Source: Cryptomeria japonica
Lineage: Eukaryota; Streptophyta; Pinopsida; Cupressales; Cupressaceae
Assembly: GCF_030272615.1 (NCBI RefSeq)
Contig: NC_081406.1
Location: forward strand, 171,700,361-171,764,360
Direction of reading: 5' to 3'
DNA length: 64,000 nucleotides
Position numbers and translations under genes: made by a program
Notes under the pieces: generated by a model
What the model saw: the letters and a program-made list of their open reading frames with translations, nothing else
What the model was told of the DNA's origin: nothing
The model's database searches: none
Shown here: piece after piece, positions 47,907-60,692 of the stretch
Layout: every line of letters starts with the position of its first letter
Numbering within the stretch: position 1 is the stretch's first letter

Positions 47907-49573
47907 TGTACTGTCGTAAATTGTACACCCTTGCTAAGGTGGTAAAATTTCACACTTGATTAGCACCCATCTTAATGTGTTTGCATTTTGCATTGTAATA
48001 CCTCTTTAAGAATTTAATTAATTAATTTAATTAAATCTAAAGTCATATTTCATCACTTCACACATTATAAAGTTGGGCCCTTTACCTTAAGTGTGCCCCT
48101 TGTTATTTTATTCCTCCAATAAATCATTAAATCATAAACCCTAATTATATCCTATTTCGACCTTTAAGGCTCAATTTTGCATATCAAAACACCTTGAAAT
48201 CAGCTATAACTTTGGGATTCTCTCTAATATCATCATATCTAACGACCCTAAAAATTTGGTGAAAAGTTAGTTGGACCATGTGCAAAGTGCACATGGTCCT
48301 CGATTTTTTCCCGAAATTTAGAGAGCATAATTATATGATATTATAATGCTTAACCCCAAAAGATTGGTGGGAAATTCAAATCCTAGGTCGGCCTAAATTT
48401 GAAATTAAGATATAGGGTTTCATACATAAGAGTTCTCTTTCTTCATTTGAAGGGATCTATCTAAGAATCTAAGAGCATATTTTTGGAGCACAAGGAGCCT
48501 TCTATGTAGTAAAAGAGGAGCCTATGTGGATTTTTCAACAACATTCAATAACATTTAACAACATTTCATCAAGCATTCATCATCAATTAGGAACCTTGAA
48601 AACATTGAAGAATAATAGGAGATCACTGGCTGACGATTGGCTTGTACCCCTCCCTTAGGGGTTGGGTATGGTTTCATATTATTTTCATGTCTTTGCATAA
48701 GCTTCATTACATAAATTTCAATATTTAAATTCATGATTTATATAAATTTGCATCATTGATTTAGAGAATTTACTTTGTTAATTACAAGCAATTAGGGTTT
48801 ACTCTTTAAGGTTGCTCTAGATTGTTTACTTTCATCCTAGGGTCTTGCACACACACAAGATTCCTGCACACACTATTTTACTATACAAAATAGCTATTTG
48901 TGAAGGTGTAAATGATCAACATAGGTTCTTTACTTAGGTAAAACCCTATATAGCAACCCAAACCCTTTCTTTTTAGTTGTAGGTGCAGAAACAGGTAGCC
49001 GGAAGGCTTCTCGGATCAGGAAAAGGAACAAGTACAACCTAGAACCCTTAGGTTTTCCATAAACTATTAGGGATAGGGGTGTGGCACCTGGATACTACCT
49101 AGGAAAGGGGTGTGGCACCCTGGTCCCCCTCAAAATTAGCCCATTTTGGCAAGTTGAAGGTTCGAGATCTTCAGTTTGTAGTCTTTCAGTTACAACCTCC
49201 TGTCTGTAGAAACAAGACAGTGGCGTGGCACCCTGGTCTTGGTCAGTTTGTCTTATTTTTCAGCATTATTTACACATCCAAATTCCTCCTTTTATTCTTT
49301 TAATAACTCAATTTCAATTCTGCAAGTTTGTGTGATTTCAGTTCATATGTGCTTCATTATTCATCTCCTAGTCTAGTTGATCAATTAAACCCTAATTTTT
49401 CTCATCACATACAACAAGAGGAATAGAAACCCTAAGAGATAATCCTTGGCTCTCTCTTTCTCACAATAATTAGCCAAATTGATCTATCTCCCTAGGCTCT
49501 TTCATATTCCCAATGTGTTGGCTAAAGTGGGATTAGGTCCTAGTTACCCAATCTAGCTTTTTCTGCCTCCACA
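47907..49573 (+). repeat. Element E 5' LTR
   Basis: About 1667 bp, TGTACTGTCGTAAATTG to TGCCTCCACA. It contains TATA-like CCTATATAGC near 48945 and a recurring phrase around GTGTGGCACCCTGGT (about 49075-49245). The 3' LTR carries the same features. Confidence 0.8.
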
Positions 49574-49919
49574 TTTTGGTAAACCTGACGTGAATCGAAT
49601 CTTCTTTAATTATAATTTATGTTCTTAGTGTTTTTTCTATTTCAAATTCAAATTTACATTTAAAAGTTTCAAATTATTGCAAATTTCAAAAAATTAGAGG
49701 TCAATTTTGTTAAAACCCTAATTTTTCAATTTAAAATTGAACTTGTGGATAGCTTAATTTGGATCATTAATTTCAGATCTGATTTAGGGACACATTTCAC
49801 TCATAAATTTAATCTTCTAAATCAACATTTAGAGTCCTTGGATTAGTTAAAATTGAAAATTTACTTCTATTTTGCATATGTTATCATTTGAAAGAGGAAA
49901 ATTGTTGTCATGATGCATT
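49574..49919 (+). other. Element E primer-site region and leader
   Basis: TTTTGGTAAACCTGACGTGAATCG follows the LTR and is the probable primer site; I could not assign the tRNA. About 300 bp of AT-rich leader follow with no gene. Confidence 0.5.
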
Positions 49920-51631
49920 CATTTCATAAATGTGATAATGTGTGAGCTTCCCTTGCTTCAATTTTTCCATCTCTTAAAGAACCTCCTCCCATATATGAAA
50001 ACATTTTAGTGCCTAAAATATTTGTTACCAACCCCTTCAAAACTCTCCCATGCTCTAAGGATGAAGATTTGAAGAGTGATCTTGACAATTCTCCTAAAAT
50101 GTGCCATTTCCATCTAGCTATCTTAGAAGAAGAGGATGATATCATAAACACCAAGTTCTTAATGTTACTTTACCTTCTTTATATGATGCCTCCCTAAGTG
50201 AAAAGGTGTTGATGGACGTTGATTTATTTTCTCCTAAATTTGGTCTTACCAATGGGGGCATGTTAGTGCAACAAGAGGTTATGAGCATTTCTTTCAAAGA
50301 TGTCCTTCCTAAGCATGAATCTTTGGAGAAAGATGTCCATCTCTATCCTAAAGGTTACTCCCCTCATAAGGATAATTTTTTGCAAGAAGATGGTATTGTC
50401 CCTACTTTTCCTAGTGATGGTATTTCCTCTTTTGACTTCAAGAAAATTCTCACTAGAGATGATGCATTAATGAGAAATGCTTCTCCTTTCCCCAAAGCTT
50501 GTCTTACCCATAAAGATGCCTTAGAAAAATAAGATGAATTCATAATTAATTTCCTTAATGCTCTCTCCCCTAAAAATCCTATTGAAGATATTTTGAGGCA
50601 AGAAGATGATTTAAACACATGTAGTGATGCTCTCCCTCTTAAGGAAGAATAATTAATGAACAATGTTATCCCTTCTCCCAAAATTGGCAATAACAATAAG
50701 GACATCTTTGTGCAAGATATTTCTAATACTTTTTTCAATGACCTCACTATTTGGGATGAACCATTAGAAGAAGGTGTTGATTATTCTCTACCCCATGAGA
50801 GAACCCTAGCTAAAGGGGATGAAATCATGATTGATAACACCCTTGATAGCATCTCACCCTCCATGAATCTCAATCATTCTCCCTCTAAAAATAAGGCATC
50901 CCCTTCTCTCCAACTTGGTTCTACTTATGAGGATACCCTAGTTCAAGGTAAGATTGTTGACATCTCTTTCAAAGATCTCCTTCTCAAAGGTGAAACTTTA
51001 GAGAGTAATGTTGATCCTTCTCCTAGAGATTATATTCCCCATGTAGATCCTTTGATGATAGAGGATGATATGACCTTTCCTACTAATATTATTCCTTCTA
51101 AAACATCAATGCCTACTCCTAGTCTACTTCTTAAAATTGATCTTATCCATGATAATGTTTTAGTGCAAGAAGAGACTATCAACAATTATTTCAACAATCT
51201 TGCCCATTCTTCTTCTAAAATTCATAAGGATGCCTTTGACATTCCTAAACCATCTTCAATCAATTTGATACATGTGAATGAAACACCTAATAAACCCCTC
51301 TTCATAGTTCAAGGTGCTTGTCCTTCTCAAAGTTATCAATATAAGCCTATCTTAGTGGTTCAAGGTGGTTATGCTAATGATTCTTTTTGCACTCCTAAGA
51401 AACTTGTTATTAATATGCAAAGAGGTTATCCTACTAAGATCCCTTATGATTATGCTAAGAAAATCACCGAAGAGAGTTATCATATGGTAGCTCATACCTA
51501 CAACACAAGAAACAATAGGCAACCTAATCCTCCTCTAGTTATCCCAACTTCACTTCCTCCCTCTCAACCTACTCTTCCACAAGCACCTCGTAAATCAAAA
51601 ACTCTTAGTAAGGAGTATGATCTCATTGAAC
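49920..51631 (+). pseudogene. Element E repeat-rich protein upstream of the protease
   Basis: Coding in one frame from about 50150 after a shift near 50190, with TAA stops at 50530 and 50650. It holds about four diverged copies of a unit near 60-80 residues, beginning around 50240, 50680, 50910 and 51130. Each has a core like LVQEE...ISFKDLL.K.E.LE..V..SP. No gag domain or zinc knuckle is seen. The frame continues across the D insertion into the protease part at 59087. I do not recognise the repeat family. Confidence 0.6.
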
Positions 51632-52772
51632 TGTTGGTATTTTGCTGATGTTTAGTTGTGATTGTCATTGATGGACACACACTTATTTGATGTATGAATT
51701 ATTCTCAACCGGTGGTTGTTCTAACTGGTATTGTATGTATAGCCTTTGTTTGTTGAATACTATCGGTGTTGTGCAGAAAATGCTTATCGATCTTAGTATG
51801 ACCGAAGACCCCAAGCGGGATGAAGATCTCAAGCTGAATGAAGACCCCAAGTGGCAGTTAATATTTTGATTGGAACACTATGTTCCAGTTTTCCAGTCTT
51901 CACTTGTTAACTGGTGATCGATATATTTAGTTAATCGGTATACATATAATGTGTGATGAGTTATCATCCACCGAAACTATGGCGGTGTTTCTGTGTCATG
52001 TTACCAAATGTGCCTAGATGCACTGTACCTAGGAAATTGTAGTCTAATCTTATTAGACCGACATGAAATCAAGTTCCTATATAAGGACATCATGTCTAGG
52101 GTTTTCAATATAGAAGAGAAGTTGATATGTGCAAGTTTCTGAGAGAAGATTAGGTCTGATCAAGAAAAGGTATCTCATGACTGAGATAGAGAGTGCAAAA
52201 CATAGAAGACTAAAGTAATGCTTGACTGCATTAACAAGGAGTTGTCAAGGATCTAATCAAGTATTTTTTGCTACTATCTAGATCATTCACTTGTTGATTA
52301 CTAATGTCTTTGACAAGTTTGAAACCCTTAACTGGGTAGGCCTAGCCAAGCCTATTGTAAATCCTCTAACAAGGTGGTTAACGACTGTGAATCTAAAATC
52401 CTTTAACAATGTAGTCTCTAACAGGACTTATCTCCTAACAGAGATCTGGATTCCTAACAAGATCTGTTCTGGTGAAGAACATTGTAAGACCTTAACCGGT
52501 CTGACCTTAACTAGTCTGGTTACTATTTTGCAGATAGTTGACTTGTGAGTTTTACTCACCATGGTTTTCCCCATTTGGGTTTCCACTTCAAAACATCTTG
52601 TGTTATGGTGATTGCACTTCTGTGGGTGAATGCTTTATTTGTTATTTGGCTTGTTTATGTTCTAATCAGTTTATTGTTTAACTTGCTACATCAATCTACA
52701 GTTAAACTACTTAAGTGTTTGTTTAGATTATTGGGTATACTAATTCACCCCCCTCCCTCTTAGTATTCATCA
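51632..52772 (+). repeat. Element D 5' LTR
   Basis: 1141 bp, TGTTGGTATTTTG to TAGTATTCATCA. TATA box CTATATAAGG at 52078-52087. Matches the D 3' LTR and both B LTRs. Confidence 0.9.
52078..52087 (+). promoter_or_regulatory. Element D LTR TATA box
   Basis: CTATATAAGG in the middle of the LTR, about 700 bp before its end. The 3' LTR keeps it near 58402, and B has a decayed form. Confidence 0.6.
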
Positions 52773-52774
52773 AT

Positions 52775-52787
52775 TGGTATCAGAGCC
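52775..52787 (+). other. Element D primer-binding site (initiator Met tRNA)
   Basis: TGGTATCAGAGCC, two bases after the LTR. Confidence 0.88.
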
Positions 52788-52822
52788 AACCTTTCTATAA
52801 GTATAACCATTTGGAAGGAGAT

Positions 52823-54109
52823 ATGGGGGAATACAGCATGAGGGAACTCACTCACCATTTGGTTGAATCTGAGAGAGCCTATGATGAACTCAAGATCAAG
52901 TTTAAATCCTCTTTAGCCAAGAAAAGAGAGCTTGCTGAGCAGTTGATGGAACTTACTGAAAATAGCTCTTCTGATGAAGCAGACATGAATGCCCTAGTTG
53001 GAGAAGTGGAGAAATTAAATGAATCCAAAACTAACCTGAGGATGGAGTTGGAAGGACTGACTATTAGGATGAGTCGGGAACTAGAAAATAGAAGAAAAGT
53101 TGAATATTTGGTAAAGGAAAATGAGCATGAGATCTCTAAATTGAAGCAAGAAATCAGTACCATTACCGCCTGTCTATAGGAGGGTAAAGAAGAGAAAGAA
53201 GAAATGCAAGCTAAACTGAGTGCAGCTATCTCTCAAAATGAAACCTTGATGAAAACCAATGATGCTCTTTCCAAGGAACTTGCTGAGACAGAAGAGATAC
53301 TTGCTAAGTTCAACCGAAGTGCTGCTAAGTTAGAACAAAAGTTGGAATCGGTCAAGCCATCAAAGGATATCGTTGGACTTGGTTCCTTTGGATACGAGGA
53401 AGGTGAGACCTCTAGAACCAAGAGTGATGCATTGAAGAAGCAATCAGCACCTAAGAACAATAGTGGAAGTAAAGGTAAGAAAAAGTTTAAACTTGTTTGC
53501 TTTAACTGTCTTAAGGAATGACATACTGTCAATGTATGTAGGAGCAAGCCTTACAATAACTTTCCTTATTTTCAAAACAATGTGGCTAGACCTAGTAGAT
53601 TTAATGGTCACTGTTATGCATGCAAAAAGTCTGGGCATAGAGCTTTTGAGTGCAGGTCAATTATGAACAACTCTGGGAATTATCCACCAAGATCCAATGG
53701 AGTTGTCCTTGAACCTCCTATGAACTAGAACCCAAACTGGTACAAAACCCATGACCACCGGTCAAATGGTTATGAAGCGGAAACCAATTGGAGAGCAACC
53801 TGTCTGATCTATTGTGGTAGCAATCACACTGCTACAACATGCAGAAGGAAGAATGGAAATGTGAACACCGGACCATGGAGAACACCCGGAATGGTATGCT
53901 ATCACTGCAACAAACCGAGACACACTGCCAAAGCATATAGACACAGAAAGAATCCATCAGGAGACATACCGATCAACACTAAAGGGAAGATTCATGTTGA
54001 AACCGTTTAGGCAGATATGGATGAAACTTGGAAAAAGAAATCTGAAGAGATGCCACATGATGTACCAATTTCTGCACCAAGTGTGGAAATCCCTGAACCA
54101 GCAAACTGA
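52823..54109 (+). pseudogene. Element D ORF1: coiled-coil, multi-zinc-knuckle gag-like protein
   Basis: ATG at 52823 (MGEYSMRELTHH). A coiled coil of about 190 residues, then a basic linker and zinc boxes near 53500 (His side changed by a TGA at 53519), 53615-53655 (CYACKKSGHRAFEC), about 53790-53840 and 53900-53940 (CYHCNKPRHTAKAY). Stops at 53177, 53519, 53728 and 54008 disable it. Close to ORF1 of element B; the two copies broke at different places, so the intact ancestor was a single reading frame. Confidence 0.78.
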
Positions 54110-54443
54110 GCTTCAAAAAGATTAGGGGAAACATATCGGTATAAATATTTTGAAACCCCTGGAGTATATCAGTAAAGTACCTTTATCGATATTTTTTACC
54201 TATCAACTGATAGAAGAATTGAAGCGGTAAAAGCGCAACCAAAGTGATTCATCTTGCGTTCAAAAGAATTCAAAAAGGAATATTGCACAAGATCTTGCAG
54301 CCACTTCGTGCTATCAGTGTGAAAGTCAAAGTGGTAATCAAGCATCCAGAGAAGTGTGTTTTGCTTGACATCGGCAAACCCTAATTTCAGAGAGTAAAGG
54401 TATTTCTCGTTGAAACAGTCTTATCATTTGGAATCTGTTTGAT
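54110..54443 (+). other. Spacer between ORF1 and ORF2 of element D
   Basis: 334 bp, no gene. Shorter than the matching spacer in element B. Confidence 0.6.
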
Positions 54444-57400
54444 ATGGCATCTACATCTAATATCCCCTCTAGTTCTACTGAACCTAAGGATACACTTGAG
54501 TTTCTTAAGATGAGATATAATTCCCTATCTCAAATTCCCATTGGAGTCATTGTCGAAGGCAATGTTTCAGGATATATTGATTGCAAACTAGAAGACCTAG
54601 GGTCCCTAGTAATTCACTCCCGATTGAGTCTGTTCTGTGGAGAGGATAAAAAGATTAAACCTGAATACAACATAATAGAGAAGAGGAAATTGCATAATGC
54701 ATTATACATTCTCGAAGAATTTATAGAGGAACACATTAGGATCATCCTTAGTAGGGTTCATGGTGACAAGATGTACCTTGAACGAACCCATGACATTAGA
54801 ACGGAGGCAATTCATGCCATGGTCAGATTCTGCAATGTTGGGGAAGTCCCCGTTCTTCAAAAGATCCCCAAAACCAAAGTAACAAAGCTCACTAGTTTTG
54901 TGAGTGACCAACGGGCAATGACGGTCAACACCATTAGAGATGATTTGGTAGAATGTGCATGTATGGTAATTGGGTATAGAATATTCTATGGTAGCATAAT
55001 GAATTTTGTTCCTTCAGTTGCGGTGCATGCCGCTTACAGGATGATAAAGGAAAATGTAGAATGTGACTTATGTACCTTTATTCAAGAACAACTCATAGAT
55101 AACCTGAAGTTGATCAAATTGGACAAAACTCAGAGGTTTAAGTTTGGTCAACTACTTGTTGGTTTATTTTTCTACTTTCAAGGATATTTTCCTGGAGTCG
55201 GTGATGTTCAATGGTCAACTGACCTACTGGTTTCTAGACAAATAAAGGAGAGTCTGCAAGTAGTAGGAACTGCATATCTAGAGACTTTGAATAGGTATTT
55301 TGATGAATTCAAACTAAAGATGAACCAAAGAATGAGAATATCTGGTGATTTAGTTAAGAAATATGAAAAGATGACATATGTTTCACCATCAAAATAGATC
55401 ATTGCATAATGGAAGCGGTCGAACCCAGAAAAGATGTAGTTAGGCCTATGGGCTATGAAGTGGTAAATGATATATTGTCTGGGTATGTCTCTACCCTACT
55501 AGATTCACCATTGGAACCCAAGAAGAAGAGGACCGGTACTTATTTAGAGATGATCAAACCTACTGAGGTACAAAAGTAGAAAAAGGGTAAAGAAGTGTCA
55601 TTAGCATCAGCACTGGTTACATCTGCTACTAGTCCTAAAGCGACCAAAAGGTCACCTTCTAAAAAGAAACCAGAGGCTATTCCGGCAAAGGTATTCAAAC
55701 GAAAGAGGAAAACCAGGAATAACTCACCAGATCCAGAAGACTCTAAACTAGAGGTAGAAGTAAAGAAGACAAGGCAATCTACCAAGAAGATGAAGTCAAT
55801 CGGTAATGTACCAACAACCTCTGCATAGATAAATATATAGATATTTCTTCTTACAAACCTATGACACATTGTCAAAGGACCATAAAGAATATTAGAAGAA
55901 AAGTATTTGATGATTTAAAAGATTATTTTGATGATTTCAATGATAGTGAAAAGGAGGATGTTGAACAAGAACTTATTAAATATCTATGTATTAATGATCG
56001 GTCACCTTCTGAAATTAAATCAGTTACTTCTAAATCTTTGTATGATTCTTTGGACAACAAATGGCGCATTTCCATTGAAAAAGAGCAAGACATCAGGGAG
56101 AAAGTTTTTGCTCAATACTTTCCAGATGCCTCTAATTCAGAATTGTTTGAAATCATTGACAAGAACAAAGACATTTTCTTCATGCGAAAAAGGAGACTTC
56201 AGCTACTCGAAGGCAAATCTTCTAAAGTGGAAAAAGACACCCATTTGAAGGTTAAAACTGTTGTCAACATGCAAAAAGTATATGAAGCTAATCGGTTTGT
56301 TGAGTAAGAGCCTGACCTATCCACAGCCAAACCGAATGTAGTCTTTGACAGTATGGGTGAAAGAATAGTAGAACAAAATAACCCCATTGATGTTGATGCA
56401 CTAGATATGGAGGATACCACTCCAGATAAGGAGGAAGCTGAAAAAGAAAGAGTAGAGAAAGAAAAGGAAGAGAAAATGGAAAAAGAGAAACTTGAAAAAG
56501 AGAAAGCGAAGAAAGAAAAACAAGAGAAAGAGCAAGCCGAGAAAGCGCGACAAGAGAAGAAGAAGGAAGAAGAGGAAAAGAAGAAGAAGGAAGAAGAGAA
56601 GAAGAAGAAGAAGGAAGAAGAGGAAAAGAAAAGAAGGGAGAAGAGAAGAAGAGGAAAAGCAAAAGAAGGAAGAAGAGGAGAAGAGGAAAGAAACAGCGAA
56701 GAAAAAGGAAGACGAGAAAAAGAGAGAAGGAAGAAGAAACAAGAGGAGAAACTGAAGGCTGCCAAGGTAGCCCAATAAAAAGAAGAAGAGGAGAAGAGAA
56801 GACAAGTGGAGGTCAAGGCCAAAGAAGGAGAATAAATTCCTAAGGCAACCAGAGATCAAGCCAAGCAGGTTGATTCCTCCAATTCTACTGATTTGACTCT
56901 TGCTTGTCTGACCCAATCAGTTGATGAGACTGAGCTACTACAAAGCATTCAATTAGCGTAGGAGAGATTGGAAGAACTAAGGAAAAAGAAAGAATAGGAT
57001 TTCATTCAATATTCTATTGACATGCTCTCCAATTTAATCCTTGGTACTAACCTCCCCAATACCGATTCCTCGCTGGCAAAGCTCAAATTTCTTTGCACAG
57101 TAGTTGATGACTAGGTACAATGTTTGGAAGATATTGCCCAGGCCATAGCAAATAAAAGCCATGAAAAGGAACTTGCAATTGCCTTAGTACAACACATGAA
57201 TGAAGACCGGGAAAAATTGCTTAAACAAAAAGGTGATATAAGTTCAGCTATGGGTGAAGGTCACCTACTCTTGAGTAAAATTTGCCAACCTCGCCTGTTT
57301 TGTGAAGATGCTCTAAAACAGAAGACACTATTACAAATGGAGTTACAGAAGTACATCGGCAACTTCAAACTATCCTATGATCTGTTCACAGCCTATGGAC

Positions 57401-57714
57401 ACACTATTCATCATTATTAGCATTAGATTGCAAAGCTTGACTCAAAGATCTGTAATCAAACTCAAGATTTGCAGGAGCTTCAGTTGCTCCTATTGCCAAA
57501 ATTGGAGGTTCTTCAGAAGTGTTTCCTAAACTTAGAGGCTATCACTATGATACAAGAGTTGAGCACAATAGATGCGATGAAATAATTAGCCTTCTAGATG
57601 AAGACCAAGAGTGAAATTGTTGCCTCTCTTCTTGAGTAGTGGTCTTCAGACATGAAGACTTTCATGCAAAACTTTAAATCTCTTTTTGAGAAGTTTTATT
57701 CTTTATTATCATGA
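54444..57714 (+). pseudogene. Element D ORF2: long unrecognised protein with a charged helix
   Basis: ATG at 54444; the first 318 codons are open and best preserved here. Parts: unknown N-terminal region with a YFPGVGDVQWSTD motif near 55190; Lys-rich linker (55630-55800) that could be a nuclear localisation signal; second globular region (55855-56300); Glu/Lys-rich helix of about 100 residues (56430-56780), likely a single charged alpha helix; C-terminal coiled-coil region ending at a TGA at 57712. Frameshifts near 55370 and 56800 and several stops disable it. Antisense Ser/Phe-rich frames over the Glu/Lys part are shadows. Family unknown; an envelope-like ORF of a copia element is possible, but no signal peptide or membrane segment is visible. 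Confidence 0.65.
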
Positions 57715-57967
57715 ACACATACTCTTTTTTTATAATATGCAAAATGGCAATATTTTGCATTACGTTGTCATTGTTGGCAAAGGGGAAGTAGTGTATCTTA
57801 AAATTTTGGTATTACAAATTCCTGCACATACTTGTAATTTTTGCAAAGGGAGTAGTATATATGATTAGGGGGATTAATTTTGCTTATGACATCTATTTTT
57901 GTTTTGCAAAAGCACTTGGATGTCAAAAAAATTCCTAAGTGTTTCCATCAATGCCAAAGGGGGAGAT
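57715..57967 (+). other. Element D 3' untranslated region and polypurine tract
   Basis: Ends with AAAGGGGGAGAT (57956-57967) before the LTR. No gene. Confidence 0.75.
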
Positions 57968-59081
57968 TGTTGGTATTTTGATGATGTTTAGTTGTGATTG
58001 TCATTGATGGACACACACTTATTTGATGTATGAATTATTCTAAACCGGTAGTTGTTCTAACTGATATTATATGTATAGTCTTTGTTTGTTGAAGACTATC
58101 ATTGTTGTGCAGAAAATGCTTACCGGTCTTAGTATGATTGAAGACCCCAAGCGGGATAAAGATCTCAAGCTCCTGAGCGACAGTTAATCTTCTGATCGGA
58201 ACACTATGTTCTAGTTTTCTTGTCTTCACTTGTTAACCGGTGATCAGTATATTTAGTTAACCAGTATACATGTAATTTGTGATGAGTTATCATCCATCGA
58301 CACTATGGCGGTGTTTCTGTGTCATGTTACCAAATGTGTCTAGATGCACTGTACCTAGGAAATTGTAGTCTAAATTTATTGGACTGACATGAAATCAAGT
58401 TCCTATATAAGGACATCATGTCTAGGGTTTTCGATATAGAAGAGAAGTTGATATGTGCAAGTTTTTGAGAAAAGATTAGGTTTGATCAAGAAAAGGTATC
58501 TCGTGACTGAGATTGAGAATGCAAAACATAGAAGACTGAAGTAATGCTTGAATGCATTAACAAAGAGTTGTCAAGGATCTAATAGAGCATTATGTGCTAA
58601 TATCTAGATCATTCACTTGTTGATTACTAATATCTTCGACAAGTCTGAAACCCTTAACTAGGTAGGCCCAGCCAAGCCTATTGTAAATCCTCTAACAAGT
58701 TGGTTCACAGTTATGAATCTGAAATCCTTCAACAAGGTAGTCTCTAATAGGACTTGTCTCCTAAGAGAGATCTAGATTCCTAACAGGATCTATTCTAGTG
58801 AAGAACATTGTAAGACCTTAACTGGTCTGGTTACTATTCTACAGATAGTTGACTTGTGAGTTTTACTCACCGTGGTTTTTCCCATTTGGGTTTCCATGTC
58901 AAAATATCTTGTGTTATGGTGATTGCACTTCTATGGGTGAATGCTTTGTTTTCTATTTCGCTTGTTTATGTTCTAATCGGTTTATTGTTTAACCTGCTAC
59001 ACCGATCTGCAGTTAAACTGCTTAAGTGTTTGTTTAGATTATTGGGTATACTAATTCACCTCCCCCTCTTAGTATTTATCA
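57968..59081 (+). repeat. Element D 3' LTR
   Basis: 1114 bp, ends TTAGTATTTATCA and is followed by the TGAAC duplication. Confidence 0.9.
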
Positions 59082-59086
59082 TGAAC

Positions 59087-60692
59087 AACTTAAAGCTACT
59101 CCTGCCAAGATTTCTATTTGGGATTTGATTCAAACTTCACCTACTTATCATGGGATTTTACAAGATGCTTTGAGAAACTTAGATGTCCCACCTGCAGTGA
59201 CACCTAATAACGCAGCTTCTTTGATTGATCCTACAAACAAACCAAAAGCTCAAATTGTATTCACACAAGATGAGTTACCTTCTCATGAAATTCAACATCA
59301 ATATGATCCTCTTATGATTGTAGTTATTATCAATTATAGTGCTATAAGATGAACCCTTATGGACAATGGGTCTGGCCTTAATGTTTGGAGTGTGGACCTA
59401 TTGGATAAGATTAATGTGGATCATTCTCTCATCAAACTTGCTTCTATTTATATTAAAGGCTTTGGTAATGTTTCTAAACAATGTTTAGGTGTCATAACCT
59501 TGCCTGTTAAGGTAAGTCTTGTCACTATATCTACACCTATATATTCATGTCATGCCTAGTAATTTGACATATAACCTTCTATTAGGGAGACCTTGGAATC
59601 ATAGCATGCAAGTTCTCCCCTCAACTTTGCATAGGCAAGTCAAGTTCATTTATAACAATAATACATACACCTTATTAGGTGATGCCAATCTTCAAGAACC
59701 ATTAAAATCTGGATCTTCTTGTTCAACTACTTCCCATTCTTGTCCCAATCCTTCTACTTCTTCAAATACATCTACTTCCTTTAATGATCTTGTTCCTTCT
59801 AGTACTCCTGATTCTTCTACTCAATCGAAATCTCCTCCCAAGGCTATCTTTTCTCTCGAAAGAGTTCTCTCGAATGATGATTGGGGATCTCTAGACTTTA
59901 ACCCTACCTTTTTAGGAGAGTATAGAGTATCTCGGAAAGAATCTAAGATGGAGAAGGAGAAATATGAGGAACCTAAAGAGAAACCTACTTTGTCTGAACA
60001 ACCAAGTAACCATTTTGTGGATGCTTCTAATTCAAATGATTCTTAAAATTCTTCCTCTAACTCATAGCACTGAGACCTATGAGTCATTGCCATCTCTTTC
60101 TGATTTGGCATCTCTTTATGGTCTTGGTTTTCACATTTTAACTAAGAGTGTCTATGATGGCAATGGTTGTAGCACAAATTAACAAGGAATTAAAGTTCCT
60201 TTAGAACATAACATGCATGAAGCTTCATTTAGACTTGGATATAATCCTTCTAAGCCTACCAAATCATCTAAAAGACCATCTCTCAATGTGAATGCTATAT
60301 TTAGTAGTGATGATGACCTCACCTCAATTAAATCATCTCCTACTTCCTTCAACACTTGTCCCCCTCATAAGGAAATATTGGTGATGAACAAATCTCTTTA
60401 TGAATCTCCTCAAGAGATTTCTAATCCCACTTATAAGACTTTATCTTCTACTCATTCTAAAATCCTTTCTTCTAGGAACAAGGCTCTAATGAATTACACT
60501 TATCCCTCTCCTAAGATTTCTTGTGTGCAAAAAAAGTATTACTTGGTGGCCTATTCTTCTCCTATAAACTTCTATATTTCTAAAGACTTTTTAACATTCA
60601 TCATCTTATACATGTTTTTAATCTCACTTATAGTAGAGCATTTAACATTTCATATTCAAATACCTCATTCAATCTATCATGTCTTTAAATAA
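59087..60692 (+). pseudogene. Element E protease and G-patch-like region, broken
   Basis: Continues the frame interrupted by D. A retropepsin-like domain has Asp-Asn-Gly (59362) where Asp-Thr/Ser-Gly is usual, and LLGRPW near 59580. A Ser/Thr-rich linker leads to a G-patch-like piece (SVYDGNGCSTN and RLGYNPSKP, 60150-60250). A hydrophobic C-terminal tail (about 60590-60690) could be membrane-seeking. A TGA at 59350, a shift near 59540, another near 60040 and a stop at 60180 break it. Where an RT should follow there is none. Confidence 0.65.

Larger units (their letters stand above)
51632..59081 (+). mobile_element. Element D: second copy of the non-autonomous family B
   Basis: 7450 bp with LTRs 51632-52772 and 57968-59081, exact TGAAC duplications (51627-51631 and 59082-59086), primer site and polypurine tract. 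ORF1 and ORF2 are collinear with those of element B. It is inserted in the coding region of element E and interrupts one continuous frame. Two independent insertions of the same pol-less structure show that this is an established non-autonomous family and not one deleted copy. Confidence 0.92.

Noticed and set aside
56199-56916. Long Ser/Phe/Leu-rich minus-strand open frames
   Set aside because: They are the complement of the GAA/AAG-rich Glu/Lys helix of ORF2 and have no independent support. The same applies at 21304-21749.
51632-59081. Element D as a simple internal deletion of a copia element
   Set aside because: Element B, an independent insertion, has the same structure and length, so this is a stable pol-less family. 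A common deleted ancestor remains possible.
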